NCBI RefSeq assembly: GCF_002944315.1
Contig: NZ_CP024311.1
Coordinates: 1,774,501-1,838,500 of the forward strand
DNA from: Rhizobium sp. NXC24
GTDB taxonomy: Bacteria > Pseudomonadota > Alphaproteobacteria > Rhizobiales > Rhizobiaceae
Reading direction: 5' to 3'
Length of the DNA stretch: 64,000 nucleotides
The notes under the pieces are model-generated. The model was given only the letters and a program-made list of their open reading frames with translations. It was not told the origin of the DNA and did no database searches. Below are positions 26,240 to 36,445 of this stretch, piece by piece. The position numbers and the translations under genes were made by a program. Each line of letters starts with the position of its first letter. Within the stretch, counting starts at the first letter, position 1.

Positions 26240-26989
26240 TCAGCCTTCAGCAGAAATCTTTATACTGGTATTTAATGCAGCTATGCCGGGTTCGTCTATC
26301 GGGATCAACCCTGCGGGCGTTATTTCCGTCGGCGAGACCTTGCATTTGACAGCATAGACTTCGACGCCGCGCTTCAAAGCTCGCTCAAACGCCGCGGCGT
26401 AGACGGTATCGAGATCGCCACAGACGCGAAAGCGCCGGCAGTCGTGCCGCTGGATCACGAATAGCATGACGGCGCGGTATCCCGCTTGCGCCATATCGCC
26501 GAGTTCTTCGAGATGCTTGGCGCCACGGGCTGTCACCGTATCGGGAAATTCGGCAAGGCCCGGCTGGCGCATGAAATGCACATTCTTGACTTCGACATAG
26601 GTGGTTGTCCTCAAGGGATCGTTCAAGAGCAGGTCGATGCGGGAATTGCGGCCGTAATTTTGCTCACGCCGAACGGTCGTGTAGTCGCCGAGATCGGAAA
26701 TCTGCCTGAGCGCGATTGCCTCCGCCGCCAACCGGTTCGGCATGGCGGTGTTGACGCCGACCGTGGTGCCATCTGCTTCGATCAATTCGAAAACGTGCCG
26801 ATATTTACGCTTCGGACTGTCGTGTTCTGAAAGCCAGATGCGCGAACCGGGTGTTGTCAGGCCCTGCATCGAGCCGGTGTTTGGGCAGGAGCCGGTGATG
26901 ATCTCGCCGCTCTCCAGTTCGGCATCGAAAAGGAAGCGTTTATAGCGGGCGATCAGCCGTGCGGGGACGAGGGGCGGGTCGAACAGCAT
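26240..26989 (-). CDS. sfsA: SfsA family protein
   Basis: SfsA was named as a stimulator of sugar fermentation in E. coli; its fold suggests nucleic-acid binding or nuclease activity and the true role is unsettled. The 249-residue protein has the family signature sequences [10 protein letters not shown] near residue 35 and [19 protein letters not shown] in the C-terminal half, with nuclease-like acidic residues. I start at ATG 26989 ([19 protein letters not shown]), the typical N-terminus; the frame extends to 27043 without conservation. It is the first gene of a tight sfsA-map-radC group. Confidence 0.93.
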   Translation of the reverse strand: MLFDPPLVPARLIARYKRFLFDAELESGEIITGSCPNTGSMQGLTTPGSRIWLSEHDSPKRKYRHVFELIEADGTTVGVNTAMPNRLAAEAIALRQISDLGDYTTVRREQNYGRNSRIDLLLNDPLRTTTYVEVKNVHFMRQPGLAEFPDTVTARGAKHLEELGDMAQAGYRAVMLFVIQRHDCRRFRVCGDLDTVYAAAFERALKRGVEVYAVKCKVSPTEITPAGLIPIDEPGIAALNTSIKISAEG

Positions 26990-27002
26990 GAATGGTCGCC
27001 GC

Positions 27003-28844
27003 TTAGGCGCGTTCCATGACGAAGCTGCCGGGTGCTTCCTCAATGGCGTTCAGCGCCGCGCCACCTGGCTTGCGGGCGGGAACCATGCGGCTGTCGTTGC
27101 CTTTGATCCATTCAAGCCAATGCGGCCACCAGGAGCCCGGCGTCTCCTTGGCTTCGCCCAGCCAATGATCGTAATCGCCCTTGACCGGGCCGCCGGTCCA
27201 GAACTGATATTTGTGCTTGTCCGGCGGATTGACGACGCCGGCGATATGACCGGAGCCAGTCACCACGAATTCCACTGGCCCGCCGAAGAACTGACTGCCG
27301 ATGAAGACGGATTTCGCCGGTGCGATGTGATCCTCACGTGTTGCCAGATTATAGACGGGTATCTTGACGTCCTTCAGCGACAGCTTTTTGCCGTCGAGCA
27401 CCATCTTGCCCTGGCTCAAAGCATTGTCGAGATAGCAATTGCGCAGATAAAATGAATGGTTGGCGGCCGCCATTCGCGTGGAATCGGCGTTCCAGAACAG
27501 AAGATCGAAGGGTAGGGGTTCCTGGCCCTTCAGATAGCTGTTGACGAAATAGGGCCAGATCAGCTCCGAGGCGCGCAGCATGTTGAAGGCTGTCGCCATT
27601 TTCGAGCCCTCGAGATAGCCGACCGCCTTCATCTGCTCTTCCAGCGCCGAGATCTGCTCTTCATCGACGAAAACCTTGAGATCGCCGGCAAAGGTGAAAT
27701 CGACCTGCGTGGTCAGGAAGGTGACGGTGCGGATGCGTTTGTTCTTTTCCTTGGCATGCAAAGCAAGCGTTGCCGCCAGCAGCGTACCGCCGACGCAATA
27801 ACCGACGGCATTGACCTCTTTCTCGCCGGTTGCCTTCTCAATCTTATCGAGCGCGAAATCGATGCCTTCGCGCGCATAGGACGTCCAGTCCTTCGCCGCG
27901 TGGCGCTTATCCGGGTTCACCCAGGAGATGACGAAGACCGTGTGCCCCTGTTCGACACACCATTTGATGAAGGATTTCTGCGGGTTGAGATCGAGAATGT
28001 AGAATTTGTTGATCCAGGGCGGGCAGATCAGCAGCGGCCGCTTCAACACTTTATCCGTTGCCGCTTCATATTGAATGACCTGGCAGACATCGCTCTGCGC
28101 AATCACCTTGCCGGGCGTCAATGCCATGTCTCGGCCAACAGCGAATTTCGTCATGTCGGTCTGGCGCAACCGCAATTCGCCGCGACCGGCGCTGATATCC
28201 TCGGCAAACATTTTCATGCCGCGCACGAGGTTTTCAGCGTTGGAAGCGACAGTCTCGCGATAAAGCTGCGGATTGGTGGCGACGAAATTGGCCGGCGATA
28301 GCGCCGCGGTGATCTGCTTGGTGTAGAAGGAGGCCTTGTGGCGTGTGTGTTCGTCCAGCCCTTCGGCGTCGGTGACCATCTTGTCCGCCCAACCGGCGGT
28401 CAACAGATAGGTTTGACGCAGGAAATCGAAGAAGGGATTTTTCTGCCAATCCTCGTCGGCGAAGCGCCTGTCTTTGACCGGTTCAGGCTCGGGTGCCGAA
28501 TCACCGCTGAGGCGCTGCATGGTTTTCGTCCATAGGCCGAAATAGCCGGATAGCAGATAGGTCTGTGCCTCCAATGTCCGGCGCGGATCGGAAAGCCAGT
28601 ATTCGCTGACCTTGGAAAGCGTCTTGACGATATCGGTCATCGGATCGGCGACGGTGTCGACCTTCTCGCCGCGCTCGCGCGGCGCAAGCCATGCGGAAGC
28701 GGCCTTGCCGAGATTTTCCAACGCGCGGGCAAAGTTGACGGCCATCGCCTCGGGATCCCTAACGATGTAAGGCTCGACTGACTTAGGGTCGAAGCCGGCA
28801 AAGGCGCCGTTGCCTTCACTATGGTCCCGCTTGCTGTCGGTCAC
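27003..28844 (-). CDS. phaC: PhaC, class I polyhydroxyalkanoate synthase
   Basis: PhaC polymerises 3-hydroxyacyl-CoA, mainly 3-hydroxybutyryl-CoA, into storage granules. The 613-residue length fits class I. The lipase-like box is [10 protein letters not shown] with the nucleophilic Cys (about residue 349), and the other triad members are visible as Asp in [10 protein letters not shown] and His in [14 protein letters not shown]. The N-terminal domain has [10 protein letters not shown], also typical. No phaA or phaB lies next to it, while a phasin gene lies at 54.7 kb. sfsA follows after 13 bases on the same strand. Confidence 0.97.
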   Translation of the reverse strand: MTDSKRDHSEGNGAFAGFDPKSVEPYIVRDPEAMAVNFARALENLGKAASAWLAPRERGEKVDTVADPMTDIVKTLSKVSEYWLSDPRRTLEAQTYLLSGYFGLWTKTMQRLSGDSAPEPEPVKDRRFADEDWQKNPFFDFLRQTYLLTAGWADKMVTDAEGLDEHTRHKASFYTKQITAALSPANFVATNPQLYRETVASNAENLVRGMKMFAEDISAGRGELRLRQTDMTKFAVGRDMALTPGKVIAQSDVCQVIQYEAATDKVLKRPLLICPPWINKFYILDLNPQKSFIKWCVEQGHTVFVISWVNPDKRHAAKDWTSYAREGIDFALDKIEKATGEKEVNAVGYCVGGTLLAATLALHAKEKNKRIRTVTFLTTQVDFTFAGDLKVFVDEEQISALEEQMKAVGYLEGSKMATAFNMLRASELIWPYFVNSYLKGQEPLPFDLLFWNADSTRMAAANHSFYLRNCYLDNALSQGKMVLDGKKLSLKDVKIPVYNLATREDHIAPAKSVFIGSQFFGGPVEFVVTGSGHIAGVVNPPDKHKYQFWTGGPVKGDYDHWLGEAKETPGSWWPHWLEWIKGNDSRMVPARKPGGAALNAIEEAPGSFVMERA

Positions 28845-29003
28845 GCATCATCCTCCCGGCGGCAGCTCTCTTTGTTTTCCATTTGTACATCTTGCGGGAA
28901 AAGGAATACAAGTCGAATGAAACGCAACCCTGCTCTTGCTTTGCTGCTGCGACAAATTTAACAGTCGCAACCCACGGCAAGGCAATAGGGCAGGACGGAC
29001 AAT

Positions 29004-29465
29004 ATGGGCGGCGGCATGGTGGCAAGACTCAACCGGTATTCCGTACTCTGCGGTGCTTTGTGCGCCTGTCTCGCGCTGGCGCTTGCCGGCTGCTCGACGC
29101 CTGCGGAAAAGGCAGCCTTTGCCAAGAGCAAGCAGGCGCCGCAAGCTGTGGTCGTCAAGTCCGCTGAAGGCAAGCCGGTCGATGAAGGCAACACGCAGCA
29201 GCACTACAAGGACGGTTACCCCTCCTTCAACGCTCCTCCGACGGCGGCGAATGTGCAGATCAACGACCAGCAGGCGGCCGATATCGGCAAGCAATTGACG
29301 GCGCTCGGTGCGCAGCGCAAGGCCGGCACGATTTCGGAAGCGGAATATCAGAAACGTGTCGCCGAGATGCGCAAGCTCGCGGCCGAACACGGCCAGGATA
29401 CGCTGTCGCAAATCCAGCAGCAGAGCGCCGAGCCCAGCCAGACGCCCGCGCCGACGCAGAATTAG
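29004..29465 (+). CDS. Small lipoprotein with SHOCT-like C-terminus
   Basis: A 153-residue predicted lipoprotein. The signal peptide (about residues 5-28) ends with the lipobox LAGC, with lipidated Cys near residue 29. The C-terminal part, LTALGAQRKAGTISEAEYQK, resembles the SHOCT helical motif found at the end of many small bacterial proteins, then a Gln/Pro-rich tail. ATG 29004 follows AGGACGG; ATG 29016 is an alternative. The function is unknown. It is divergent from phaC across 159 bases. Confidence 0.75.
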   Translation: MGGGMVARLNRYSVLCGALCACLALALAGCSTPAEKAAFAKSKQAPQAVVVKSAEGKPVDEGNTQQHYKDGYPSFNAPPTAANVQINDQQAADIGKQLTALGAQRKAGTISEAEYQKRVAEMRKLAAEHGQDTLSQIQQQSAEPSQTPAPTQN

Positions 29466-29688
29466 CCTTGCGTTTCAGGCGATTTGGACGCAAAGCGTTC
29501 AGCTAGGCTGAATTTCGATGTTTCTTCCTGGGTTGATAGTGCATTGCGTCTATAACCGCCAAAGATTCACCGTATCCTTCGCGTCAGTATAGTTGCGGCG
29601 CCGCGATTCCGGAGTTCGTATCGCGGCTCACCGGGAGATTGACGAACTTCATTGCGGTTGTGAGGGCCGCTGTCCCATGGGGAAAGAA

Positions 29689-30909
29689 ATGGAAGAGTTT
29701 CATAAAGTCCGGCGCTTGCCGCCCTACGTCTTCGAACAGGTCAACCGTTTGAAGGCCAGCGCGCGAGCGGGCGGGGCCGACATCATCGACCTCGGCATGG
29801 GCAATCCGGACCTTCCGACCCCCAAGGCCATCGTCGATAAGCTGTGCGAAGTGGTCCAGGACCCGCGCACGCATCGCTATTCCTCGTCCAAGGGCATTCC
29901 GGGACTGCGCCGTGCGCAGGCCGCCTATTATGCCCGTCGCTTCGGCGTCAAGCTCAATCCGGATACGCAGGTGGTCGCCACCCTCGGCTCCAAGGAAGGC
30001 TTCGCCAACATGGCGCAGGCGATTACGGCGCCGGGTGATGTAATCCTTTGCCCGAACCCGACCTATCCGATCCATGCCTTCGGCTTCCTGATGGCAGGCG
30101 GCGTCATCCGCTCGATGCAGGTCGAGCCGGACGACAGCTTCTTCCCGCCGCTGGAACGGGCCGTGCGCCACTCTATCCCGAAGCCGCTGGCCTTGATCCT
30201 CAACTATCCGTCGAACCCGACGGCCTATGTCGCGACGCTCGATTTCTACAAGGAAGTCATCGCTTTCGCCAAGAAGCACGACATCATCGTGCTCTCGGAT
30301 CTGGCCTATTCGGAAATCTATTTCAACGACGATCCGCCGCCGTCCGTTCTGGAAGTTCCGGGCGCGATGGATGTCACCGTCGAGTTCACCTCGATGTCGA
30401 AGACCTTCTCCATGCCTGGCTGGCGCATGGGCTTTGCAGTCGGCAACGAGCGCCTGATCGCGGCGCTGACACGCGTGAAGTCCTACCTCGATTACGGTGC
30501 CTTCACGCCGATCCAGGTGGCGGCAACGCATGCGCTGAACGGTGACGGCTCCGATATTGCGGAAGTTCGCAACATCTACAAGCGCCGCCGTGACGTGCTG
30601 GTCGACAGCTTCGGCAAGGCCGGCTTCGACGTGCCGCCGCCGGCAGCGACGATGTTTGCCTGGGCGAAAATCCCGGAAAAATTCCGTCATCTCGGCTCGC
30701 TGGAGTTCTCGAAGCTTCTCGTCGAGAAGGCCGACATCGCGGTGGCGCCCGGCATCGGCTTCGGCGAGCAGGGCGACGACTACGTCCGCATCGCGCTGGT
30801 CGAGAACGAGCATCGCATCCGCCAGGCAGCGCGCAATCTGAAGCGCTTCCTCTCCACAGCGGATGAGACCATGCATAACGTGATTTCACTGAACGCTCAC
30901 CGCTCTTAA
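29689..30909 (+). CDS. Class I/II aminotransferase (AlaC-like)
   Basis: A PLP-dependent fold type I aminotransferase of 406 residues. It has the NYPSNPTAY substrate motif, the DLAYSEIYF segment, the PLP lysine in SMSKTFSMPGWRMGF and the C-terminal Arg in YVRIALVEN. Overall it most resembles the AlaC/YfdZ alanine aminotransferase group; LL-diaminopimelate aminotransferase is a related alternative. I chose ATG 29689 (MEEFHKVRRLPPYVF) with GGGGAAAG upstream; ATG 29677 adds four residues. It lies 60 bases before hom, and a stem-loop separates the two. Confidence 0.88.
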   Translation: MEEFHKVRRLPPYVFEQVNRLKASARAGGADIIDLGMGNPDLPTPKAIVDKLCEVVQDPRTHRYSSSKGIPGLRRAQAAYYARRFGVKLNPDTQVVATLGSKEGFANMAQAITAPGDVILCPNPTYPIHAFGFLMAGGVIRSMQVEPDDSFFPPLERAVRHSIPKPLALILNYPSNPTAYVATLDFYKEVIAFAKKHDIIVLSDLAYSEIYFNDDPPPSVLEVPGAMDVTVEFTSMSKTFSMPGWRMGFAVGNERLIAALTRVKSYLDYGAFTPIQVAATHALNGDGSDIAEVRNIYKRRRDVLVDSFGKAGFDVPPPAATMFAWAKIPEKFRHLGSLEFSKLLVEKADIAVAPGIGFGEQGDDYVRIALVENEHRIRQAARNLKRFLSTADETMHNVISLNAHRS

Positions 30910-30914
30910 TTTCT

Positions 30915-30942
30915 CACGGCAGCCGTTCCCGCGGCTGCCGTG
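30915..30942 (+). other. Intercistronic stem-loop between the aminotransferase and hom
   Basis: CACGGCAGCCG and CGGCTGCCGTG form an 11-pair perfect stem around a six-base loop. No T-run follows, so it may stabilise the upstream mRNA or act as a weak terminator. Confidence 0.6.
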
Positions 30943-30969
30943 TCCCAAGACATTGATCAGGAATTGTTC

Positions 30970-32289
30970 ATGGCAGATGCCCTCAAAATCGGCATTGCGG
31001 GCTTGGGCACCGTTGGTGCCTCGCTCGTCCGTATCATTCAGAGCCGCGCCAACGAGCTTGCCGTCACCTGCGGCCGCCCCGTCAAGATCGTCGCCGTAAC
31101 CGCCCGCGATCGCACCAAGGATCGTGGCATCGACCTCACCGGCATCGAATGGTTCGGCGGCCCGGTCGACCTGGCGCAGAAGGCCGACATCGACGTCTTT
31201 GTCGAGCTGATCGGCGGTGCCGAAGGCGCGGCCAACGCCGCCGTGCGTGCGGCTCTTGCCCGTGGTCTGCATGTCGTCACCGCCAATAAGGCGCTGCTCG
31301 CCTATCACGGCGTCGAACTTGCCGAGATTGCCGAGGAGAAAGGCGCACTGCTCAACTTCGAAGCGGCCGTCGCCGGTGGCATTCCCGTCATCAAGGCATT
31401 GCGTGAATCCCTGACCGGCAACACGATCTCGCGCGTCTACGGCATCATGAACGGCACCTGCAACTACATCCTGACCCGGATGGAGAAGGAGGGCCTGTCC
31501 TTTACCGATTGCCTGAAGGAAGCCCAGCGTCTCGGCTATGCCGAAGCTGATCCGGCCTTCGACATCGAGGGCAACGACACGGCACACAAGCTCGCCATCC
31601 TGACGACGCTTGCCTTCGGCAACCGCATCGCGGCCGATGATATCTATCTCGAGGGGATCACCAATATCTCCATCGAGGACATCCGCGCCGCAGCCGACCT
31701 TGGCTACCGCATCAAGCTGCTCGGCGTCGCCCAGCGCACCGAAACAGGCATCGAACAGCGCGTTCACCCGACCATGGTGCCGCTCGAATCGGTCATCGCC
31801 CAGGTCGATGGCGTCACCAATGCCGTCGCGATCGAATCGGACATTCTCGGCGAACTGCTGATGGTCGGCCCCGGCGCCGGCGGCAACGCGACGGCTTCCT
31901 CCGTACTCGGCGATATTGCCGACATCGCCAAGAGCCAGCCGGGTGCGCAGCGCGTGCCGGTGCTCGGTCACCCTGCCAAGGCGCTGGAACCCTATCGCAA
32001 GGCGCAGATGCAGAGCCACGAAGGCGGCTATTTCATCCGCCTGACCGTTCTCGACCGCACCGGCGTTTTCGCCAGCGTCGCGACCCGCATGGCGGAAAAC
32101 CACATTTCGCTGGAATCGATCGTGCAGCGCGCGACGCAGCATCTGGCGCCGGCCCATCATCAGACGATCATCCTCGTCACCCATGCGACGACGGAGGATT
32201 CGGTGCGCAAGGCTGTCGCCGCGATCAAGACCGAGGGCTATCTTGTCGGCGAGCCGCAGGTCATCCGCATCGAGCGGCCGAAGGAATAA
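30970..32289 (+). CDS. hom: Homoserine dehydrogenase
   Basis: Hom reduces aspartate semialdehyde to homoserine, the branch point to threonine and methionine. The 439-residue protein has the nucleotide-binding loop IGIAGLGTVGASLV, the conserved TANKALLA segment, the catalytic region GIMNGTCNYILTRM and the GYAEADPAFDIEG stretch, followed by a C-terminal ACT domain (about residues 355-430) that usually mediates threonine feedback inhibition. ATG 30970 is used; an ORF extension to 30940 includes MSQDIDQELF and is less likely because it falls inside the stem-loop. Confidence 0.96.
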   Translation: MADALKIGIAGLGTVGASLVRIIQSRANELAVTCGRPVKIVAVTARDRTKDRGIDLTGIEWFGGPVDLAQKADIDVFVELIGGAEGAANAAVRAALARGLHVVTANKALLAYHGVELAEIAEEKGALLNFEAAVAGGIPVIKALRESLTGNTISRVYGIMNGTCNYILTRMEKEGLSFTDCLKEAQRLGYAEADPAFDIEGNDTAHKLAILTTLAFGNRIAADDIYLEGITNISIEDIRAAADLGYRIKLLGVAQRTETGIEQRVHPTMVPLESVIAQVDGVTNAVAIESDILGELLMVGPGAGGNATASSVLGDIADIAKSQPGAQRVPVLGHPAKALEPYRKAQMQSHEGGYFIRLTVLDRTGVFASVATRMAENHISLESIVQRATQHLAPAHHQTIILVTHATTEDSVRKAVAAIKTEGYLVGEPQVIRIERPKE

Positions 32290-32303
32290 TTCCGACGACT
32301 AAG

Positions 32304-32329
32304 GCCCGCTCCGGTAAATCGGAACGGGT
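32304..32329 (+). terminator. Possible terminator after hom
   Basis: GCCCGCTCCG pairs with CGGAACGGGT (two wobble pairs) around GTAAAT, followed by a weak CTTCC run. It lies 14 bases after the hom stop and 18 bases before recJ. Confidence 0.4.
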
Positions 32330-32347
32330 CTTCCAATTCTGGGAGAG

Positions 32348-34153
32348 ATGGTGGAACAGCCGGCAGATCCTGTGCAGCGGGCATTTCTGGGCGTCGAACG
32401 CTCCGTCTCCGGCAATCGCTGGATTTCCCGGCTCGACCAGGCCGGCCAGAATCGGGCGCTGGCCATCGCGCAAACGCACGGGCTGCCGGATCTGATTGCC
32501 CGCGTTCTCGCCGGCCGCGGCGTCGGCCTCGAAGAGGCCATGGCCTTCCTCGACCCCACGATCCGCAGCCTGATGCCAGACCCCCATCTGCTGACCGACT
32601 GCGAGAAGGCAGCACAACGTCTCCTGCGCGCCGTTAAGGCGGGCGAGACGGTTGCGATCTTTGGTGACTACGACGTCGACGGCGCGGCATCCTCGGCGCT
32701 GCTCTACCGCTTTCTCACCCATTTCGGCGTGCCGGCCAGCATCTATATCCCAGACCGCATCTTCGAAGGCTACGGCCCGAATCCCACTGCCATCAACCAG
32801 CTCATCGATAATGGCGCAACGCTGATCGTTACCGTCGATTGCGGTTCCACCAGCTTCGAATCGCTGGAAGCGGCGAAGGCCCGCAATATCGACGTCGTCG
32901 TCATCGATCATCACCAGGTTGCGCATGAGCTGCCGCCTTGCCATGCGCTGGTCAATCCGAATCGAGAGGACGATCTATCGGGGCAGGGACATCTCTGTGC
33001 TGCCGGCGTTGTCTTTATGGTTCTGGTCGCGGCCCTGCGGCAGTTGCGCGAGGCTGGCGATGCCCGTGTGCGCTCCATCGACCTGCTTGCCTGGCTCGAT
33101 ATCGTCGCGCTGGCAACTGTCTGCGATGTCGTGCCGCTGAAAGGGCTGAATCGTGCTTACGTCGTCAAGGGCCTGATCGCCGCGCGCCATCAGGGCAATC
33201 CCGGCCTGGCCGCCCTATTTCGAAAAGCTGGGCTCGGCGGCCCTGTGAGCCCGTATCACTTTGGTTTCATGATCGGCCCGCGCATCAACGCCGGCGGGCG
33301 TATCGGTGATGCCGCGCTTGGCGCCCGGCTGCTGACGCTCGACGTTGCCTCCGAGGCCGAGACGATCGCGGAGAGGCTGGACGAGCTCAACCGCGAACGC
33401 CAGGCGATGGAAGCCGCCATGTTGCAGGAGGCTGAAGCTGAAGCGCTGGCCGAATACGGCAACGGCGACGGAGCCTCCGTTATCGTCACGGCACGGGAAA
33501 GCTGGCATCCCGGCATCGTTGGCCTGATTGCCTCTCGGCTGAAGGATAAGTTCCGCCGCCCCGCCTTTGCCATTGCCTTTGATTCGATGGGGCGAGGCAC
33601 TGGCTCCGGTCGCTCGATCAACGGTTTCGACATGGGCCGCATGGTGCGCGCTGCCGTCGATGCTGGCCTGCTCGTCAAGGGCGGCGGTCATGCCATGGCG
33701 GCGGGTCTGACGGTCGAGCGCGCCAATCTCGGCAAACTCCGGGCCTTCTTCACGGAGAAGGCGGAGAGACAAGTCGCCGGCCTCGTCGCCAACGAAACGC
33801 TGAAGATAGACGGTGCTCTCGGTGCTGGCGGCGCGACGGTGGAGCTGGTCGATCAGCTTGAAACTGCCGGCCCCTACGGTTCCGGCCATCCGCAGCCGAT
33901 CTTCGCTCTTCCGAGCCACCGCCTGCGCGATTCGCGCTTGGTCGGCCAATCCCATATCAAGATCACCCTGGAGGCCCAGGACGGTGGCCGCCTCGACGGC
34001 ATCGCCTTCCGCGCCGTTGAAACGCCCCTTGGCGAGCTGCTGCTCTCCTCCCGCGGATCCCAGATCCACATCGCCGGCACCCTCGGCGCCGACCATTGGC
34101 AGGGCGCAAGGCGTGTCCAGTTGCGTGTCATGGATGCCGCCAAGGCGCCATGA
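32348..34153 (+). CDS. recJ: RecJ, single-strand-specific 5'-3' exonuclease
   Basis: RecJ degrades single-stranded DNA from the 5' end in recombination and mismatch or base-excision repair. The 601-residue protein shows the DHH-family motifs: FGDYDVDGAASSALL near residue 108, VTVDCGST, VIDHHQV with the DHH triad near residue 188, and DHHA1-type GGGHAMAAG near residue 446. An OB-like domain lies in between and at the end. ATG 32348 follows GGGAGAG. Confidence 0.96.
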   Translation: MVEQPADPVQRAFLGVERSVSGNRWISRLDQAGQNRALAIAQTHGLPDLIARVLAGRGVGLEEAMAFLDPTIRSLMPDPHLLTDCEKAAQRLLRAVKAGETVAIFGDYDVDGAASSALLYRFLTHFGVPASIYIPDRIFEGYGPNPTAINQLIDNGATLIVTVDCGSTSFESLEAAKARNIDVVVIDHHQVAHELPPCHALVNPNREDDLSGQGHLCAAGVVFMVLVAALRQLREAGDARVRSIDLLAWLDIVALATVCDVVPLKGLNRAYVVKGLIAARHQGNPGLAALFRKAGLGGPVSPYHFGFMIGPRINAGGRIGDAALGARLLTLDVASEAETIAERLDELNRERQAMEAAMLQEAEAEALAEYGNGDGASVIVTARESWHPGIVGLIASRLKDKFRRPAFAIAFDSMGRGTGSGRSINGFDMGRMVRAAVDAGLLVKGGGHAMAAGLTVERANLGKLRAFFTEKAERQVAGLVANETLKIDGALGAGGATVELVDQLETAGPYGSGHPQPIFALPSHRLRDSRLVGQSHIKITLEAQDGGRLDGIAFRAVETPLGELLLSSRGSQIHIAGTLGADHWQGARRVQLRVMDAAKAP

Positions 34154-34214
34154 GCTGCGCACGGAAACTGTCGCGTTAATGATGAAGAATCAGAGCTTTA
34201 GGGAAGGGAAACAG

Positions 34215-34289
34215 TGGCACGCCCTAGGGGAGTCGAACCCCTCTTTACAGAATGAAAATCTGTCGTCCTAACCGATAGACGAAGGGCGC
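34215..34289 (-). tRNA. tRNA-Glu (anticodon TTC), copy 1
   Basis: A 75-nt cloverleaf with encoded CCA on the minus strand. The anticodon stem ACAGA/TCTGT encloses TTTTCAT (anticodon TTC). The T arm GAGGGGTTCGACTCCCC is perfect. It is base-for-base the same as copy 3 over the tRNA body. Confidence 0.96.
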
Positions 34290-34408
34290 GTGCTGTGGCG
34301 CCCTTATAGTCAGCACCTTTTGTTCCCGCAAGCGGAAAATCGAGAAAAATCTACGGGTAAGGGCGAATTTTTCGAGGTACTTGTGGAAAAGTTCGTGGTG
34401 GGTCCGAT

Positions 34409-34483
34409 TGGTACGCCCTAGGGGAGTCGAACCCCTCTTTACAGAATGAGAATCTGTCGTCCTAACCGATAGACGAAGGGCGC
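34409..34483 (-). tRNA. tRNA-Glu (anticodon CTC)
   Basis: Same body as the flanking copies but the anticodon loop reads TTCTCAT (anticodon CTC, for GAG). The discriminator base also differs: A here, G in the neighbours. It lies 120 bases from copy 1 and 84 bases from copy 3. Confidence 0.96.
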
Positions 34484-34566
34484 AGGCTGCGCTTGCGACC
34501 ATATAGGAATAGCGCAAAGCCACCGCAAGCGGAAGGTAGCTCATTGTTGTAGGAGAGGAAGAACAG

Positions 34567-34641
34567 TGGCACGCCCTAGGGGAGTCGAACCCCTCTTTAC
34601 AGAATGAAAATCTGTCGTCCTAACCGATAGACGAAGGGCGC
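34567..34641 (-). tRNA. tRNA-Glu (anticodon TTC), copy 3
   Basis: Identical to the copy at 34215-34289 in the tRNA body, with anticodon TTC. The cluster is a tandem TTC-CTC-TTC array on the minus strand. Confidence 0.96.
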
Positions 34642-34798
34642 GTGCTGTTGTGTGGCGCGCTTATAGCGGGGTGATTTCATTCCCGCAAGCGTCTATTTCG
34701 CTTTTTCTTGGAAAAAATGACAGAAGCGTAACGGCGCATCGAAGCTTGAATAAGCTCGCCTTAACAGCATGTTGCGGGAGTTTGCAGATGGGACCGGT

Positions 34799-35602
34799 TT
34801 AGAACCCCGATCCGCTCTGCGGCTGGGTTATCAGCGGCTTGCCATCCTGGCCCTGGCCCTTCGACGCAACGATATGCGCCAGCATCAGTGCTTCCTTGCT
34901 GTCGATTCTGCGGGCACTGGAGCCGCGGGCGGGCAAAATTTTCGAGGGCGTGGCGTCCGCTGTCGGCCTCATCGGGCTTCCCGACGCGTTGGCGGCGTTG
35001 CGGATGACGGGCGGAGGGATGACCGCCTCGGATGTCTGGTCGACGGGCATGCCGCCATTGCCCTGTTGTGGCGTGACATTCTGCGTCGCACTGGGCGGCA
35101 TACTGTAGACGCTGCGCATGATCGGACTAGGTCCCTGCGGCTGTCCGCCACCCGGCTGGGTGGCCAGCGTTCCATCCGGATTGACGGCAATCGGCGCGGG
35201 CGTCGAATAGATGCTGCTTCTATTGGCATTGACCGCGGTCGGCTGCGTCACCAGGCCGGCCATGCCGGCCGGCGCGTCTGTTGCCACAGGCGCTGCCCCG
35301 GCGGGTGCCGGCGGGAAAAAGGATTGATTGCCCGTGGCTTCAGCTACCATCTGCGGATGCGCGCCGTGAACGCTGTGTACCAGCGGATCGCGATAGGCGT
35401 CGCCCTTTTGCCGTTTCGCGTCGGCTTTGGTGTTGAGAGCGTCGGCGAGCTCTTCGGCAGCATTGGGCTTCGGCTCGACCTCGGCTGCCTGTTTCGGCTT
35501 GCTGCCTGTCGTCGCGCAGCCGGCGAGCATCAAAAATGACATGGCGATGGCAATAGTGCTTGCGAGCTTTTTATTGCCGGATAGAATCTGCCGATCGCAC
35601 AA
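34799..35602 (-). CDS. Pro/Ala-rich lipoprotein of unknown function
   Basis: I do not recognise this family. From the TTG at 35602 the product is 267 residues: a basic N-terminus, a hydrophobic stretch (ASTIAIAMSFLMLAGC) with lipobox LAGC, then a long low-complexity Pro/Ala/Gln/Asn-rich region to the end. The last 30 residues (DSKEALMLAHIVASKGQGQD) look more structured. I chose TTG 35602 because GGGGA lies seven bases upstream; the frame remains open to an ATG at 35731 but the added residues do not look like a signal peptide. It lies just upstream of the tRNA-Glu array on the same strand. Confidence 0.65.
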   Translation of the reverse strand: MCDRQILSGNKKLASTIAIAMSFLMLAGCATTGSKPKQAAEVEPKPNAAEELADALNTKADAKRQKGDAYRDPLVHSVHGAHPQMVAEATGNQSFFPPAPAGAAPVATDAPAGMAGLVTQPTAVNANRSSIYSTPAPIAVNPDGTLATQPGGGQPQGPSPIMRSVYSMPPSATQNVTPQQGNGGMPVDQTSEAVIPPPVIRNAANASGSPMRPTADATPSKILPARGSSARRIDSKEALMLAHIVASKGQGQDGKPLITQPQSGSGF

Positions 35603-35808
35603 AGGACGTTCCCCGCTTAAAAGTTGGCACCGGAACGGCCTCTTGCGAGGGACGATGATGTCGAGCGGCTTCCTACTGGGAACGATGACCGCGCGAAATC
35701 CGATGCATGATGCTTCGAGTCGTCCAAGCATGCCGGAGAGCGGGTGCGGCCGGCAAGCGCGAAACCGGTGGCTCCGCGCGCGCCGTAAGCCTCGCGAAAG
35801 CTAGCGCC

Positions 35809-36249
35809 TCACCAGGCGCCGGTATTGGGCATCGAAGCCCAGGGCTCGGCCGAAGCAAGGTCGGCACCCTTCTGCAGGATCTCGATGGAAATGCCGTCCG
35901 GAGACCGCACGAAAGCCATGTGACCATCGCGGGGCGGCCGGTTGATAGTAATGCCATTGTCCATAAGTTTCTGGCAGATTGCGTAGATGTCATCGACCTC
36001 ATAGGCGAGGTGACCGAAGTTCCGTCCTCCGGTATACTCTTCAGGGTCCCAGTTGTAGGTGAGTTCCAGACTGGGCGCGCCGCTGCTTCGGGATGCGTCT
36101 ACATCCTCGCTGGCAGCAAGGAAAACGAGAGTGAAACGGCCTTTCTCGTTTTCGTAGCGACGGGTTTCGGTGAGGCCGAAGAGAGTGCTATAAAAGTGTA
36201 GTGAGGCGTCGAGATCGGTAACGCGGACCATGGTGTGAAGATAACGCAT
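35809..36249 (-). CDS. gloA: Glyoxalase I (lactoylglutathione lyase)
   Basis: Glyoxalase I converts the hemithioacetal of methylglyoxal and glutathione to S-lactoylglutathione. At 146 residues it is the usual two-module single-domain enzyme. The four metal ligands are visible as His5 (YLHTMVRV), Glu in LELTYNWD, His in FGHLAYEV and Glu in SIEILQKG. It stands alone, with about 200 bases on each side. Confidence 0.95.
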   Translation of the reverse strand: MRYLHTMVRVTDLDASLHFYSTLFGLTETRRYENEKGRFTLVFLAASEDVDASRSSGAPSLELTYNWDPEEYTGGRNFGHLAYEVDDIYAICQKLMDNGITINRPPRDGHMAFVRSPDGISIEILQKGADLASAEPWASMPNTGAW

Positions 36250-36445
36250 TCTGTTTCCTCTCTAATGTTTGTGCTGAGACGATCTGAAACGAGACACCAG
36301 CTTCAGGCAAGACTCGGCGCGCTAATCTACGGATGGGAATAAACGAAAACTAGGACTTGCGCTTTTCCGTTACCAAGATGTTAATCTTGATTTCAAGGAA
36401 TCAGTTAACTGTAACAGTGTGACGCGTAATCGAGGGTTGGCTAAG

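Noticed and set aside
29584..32184. Long minus-strand frames opposite the aminotransferase and hom genes
   Set aside because: They are antisense to well-conserved enzymes and show His/Arg-rich shadow composition.
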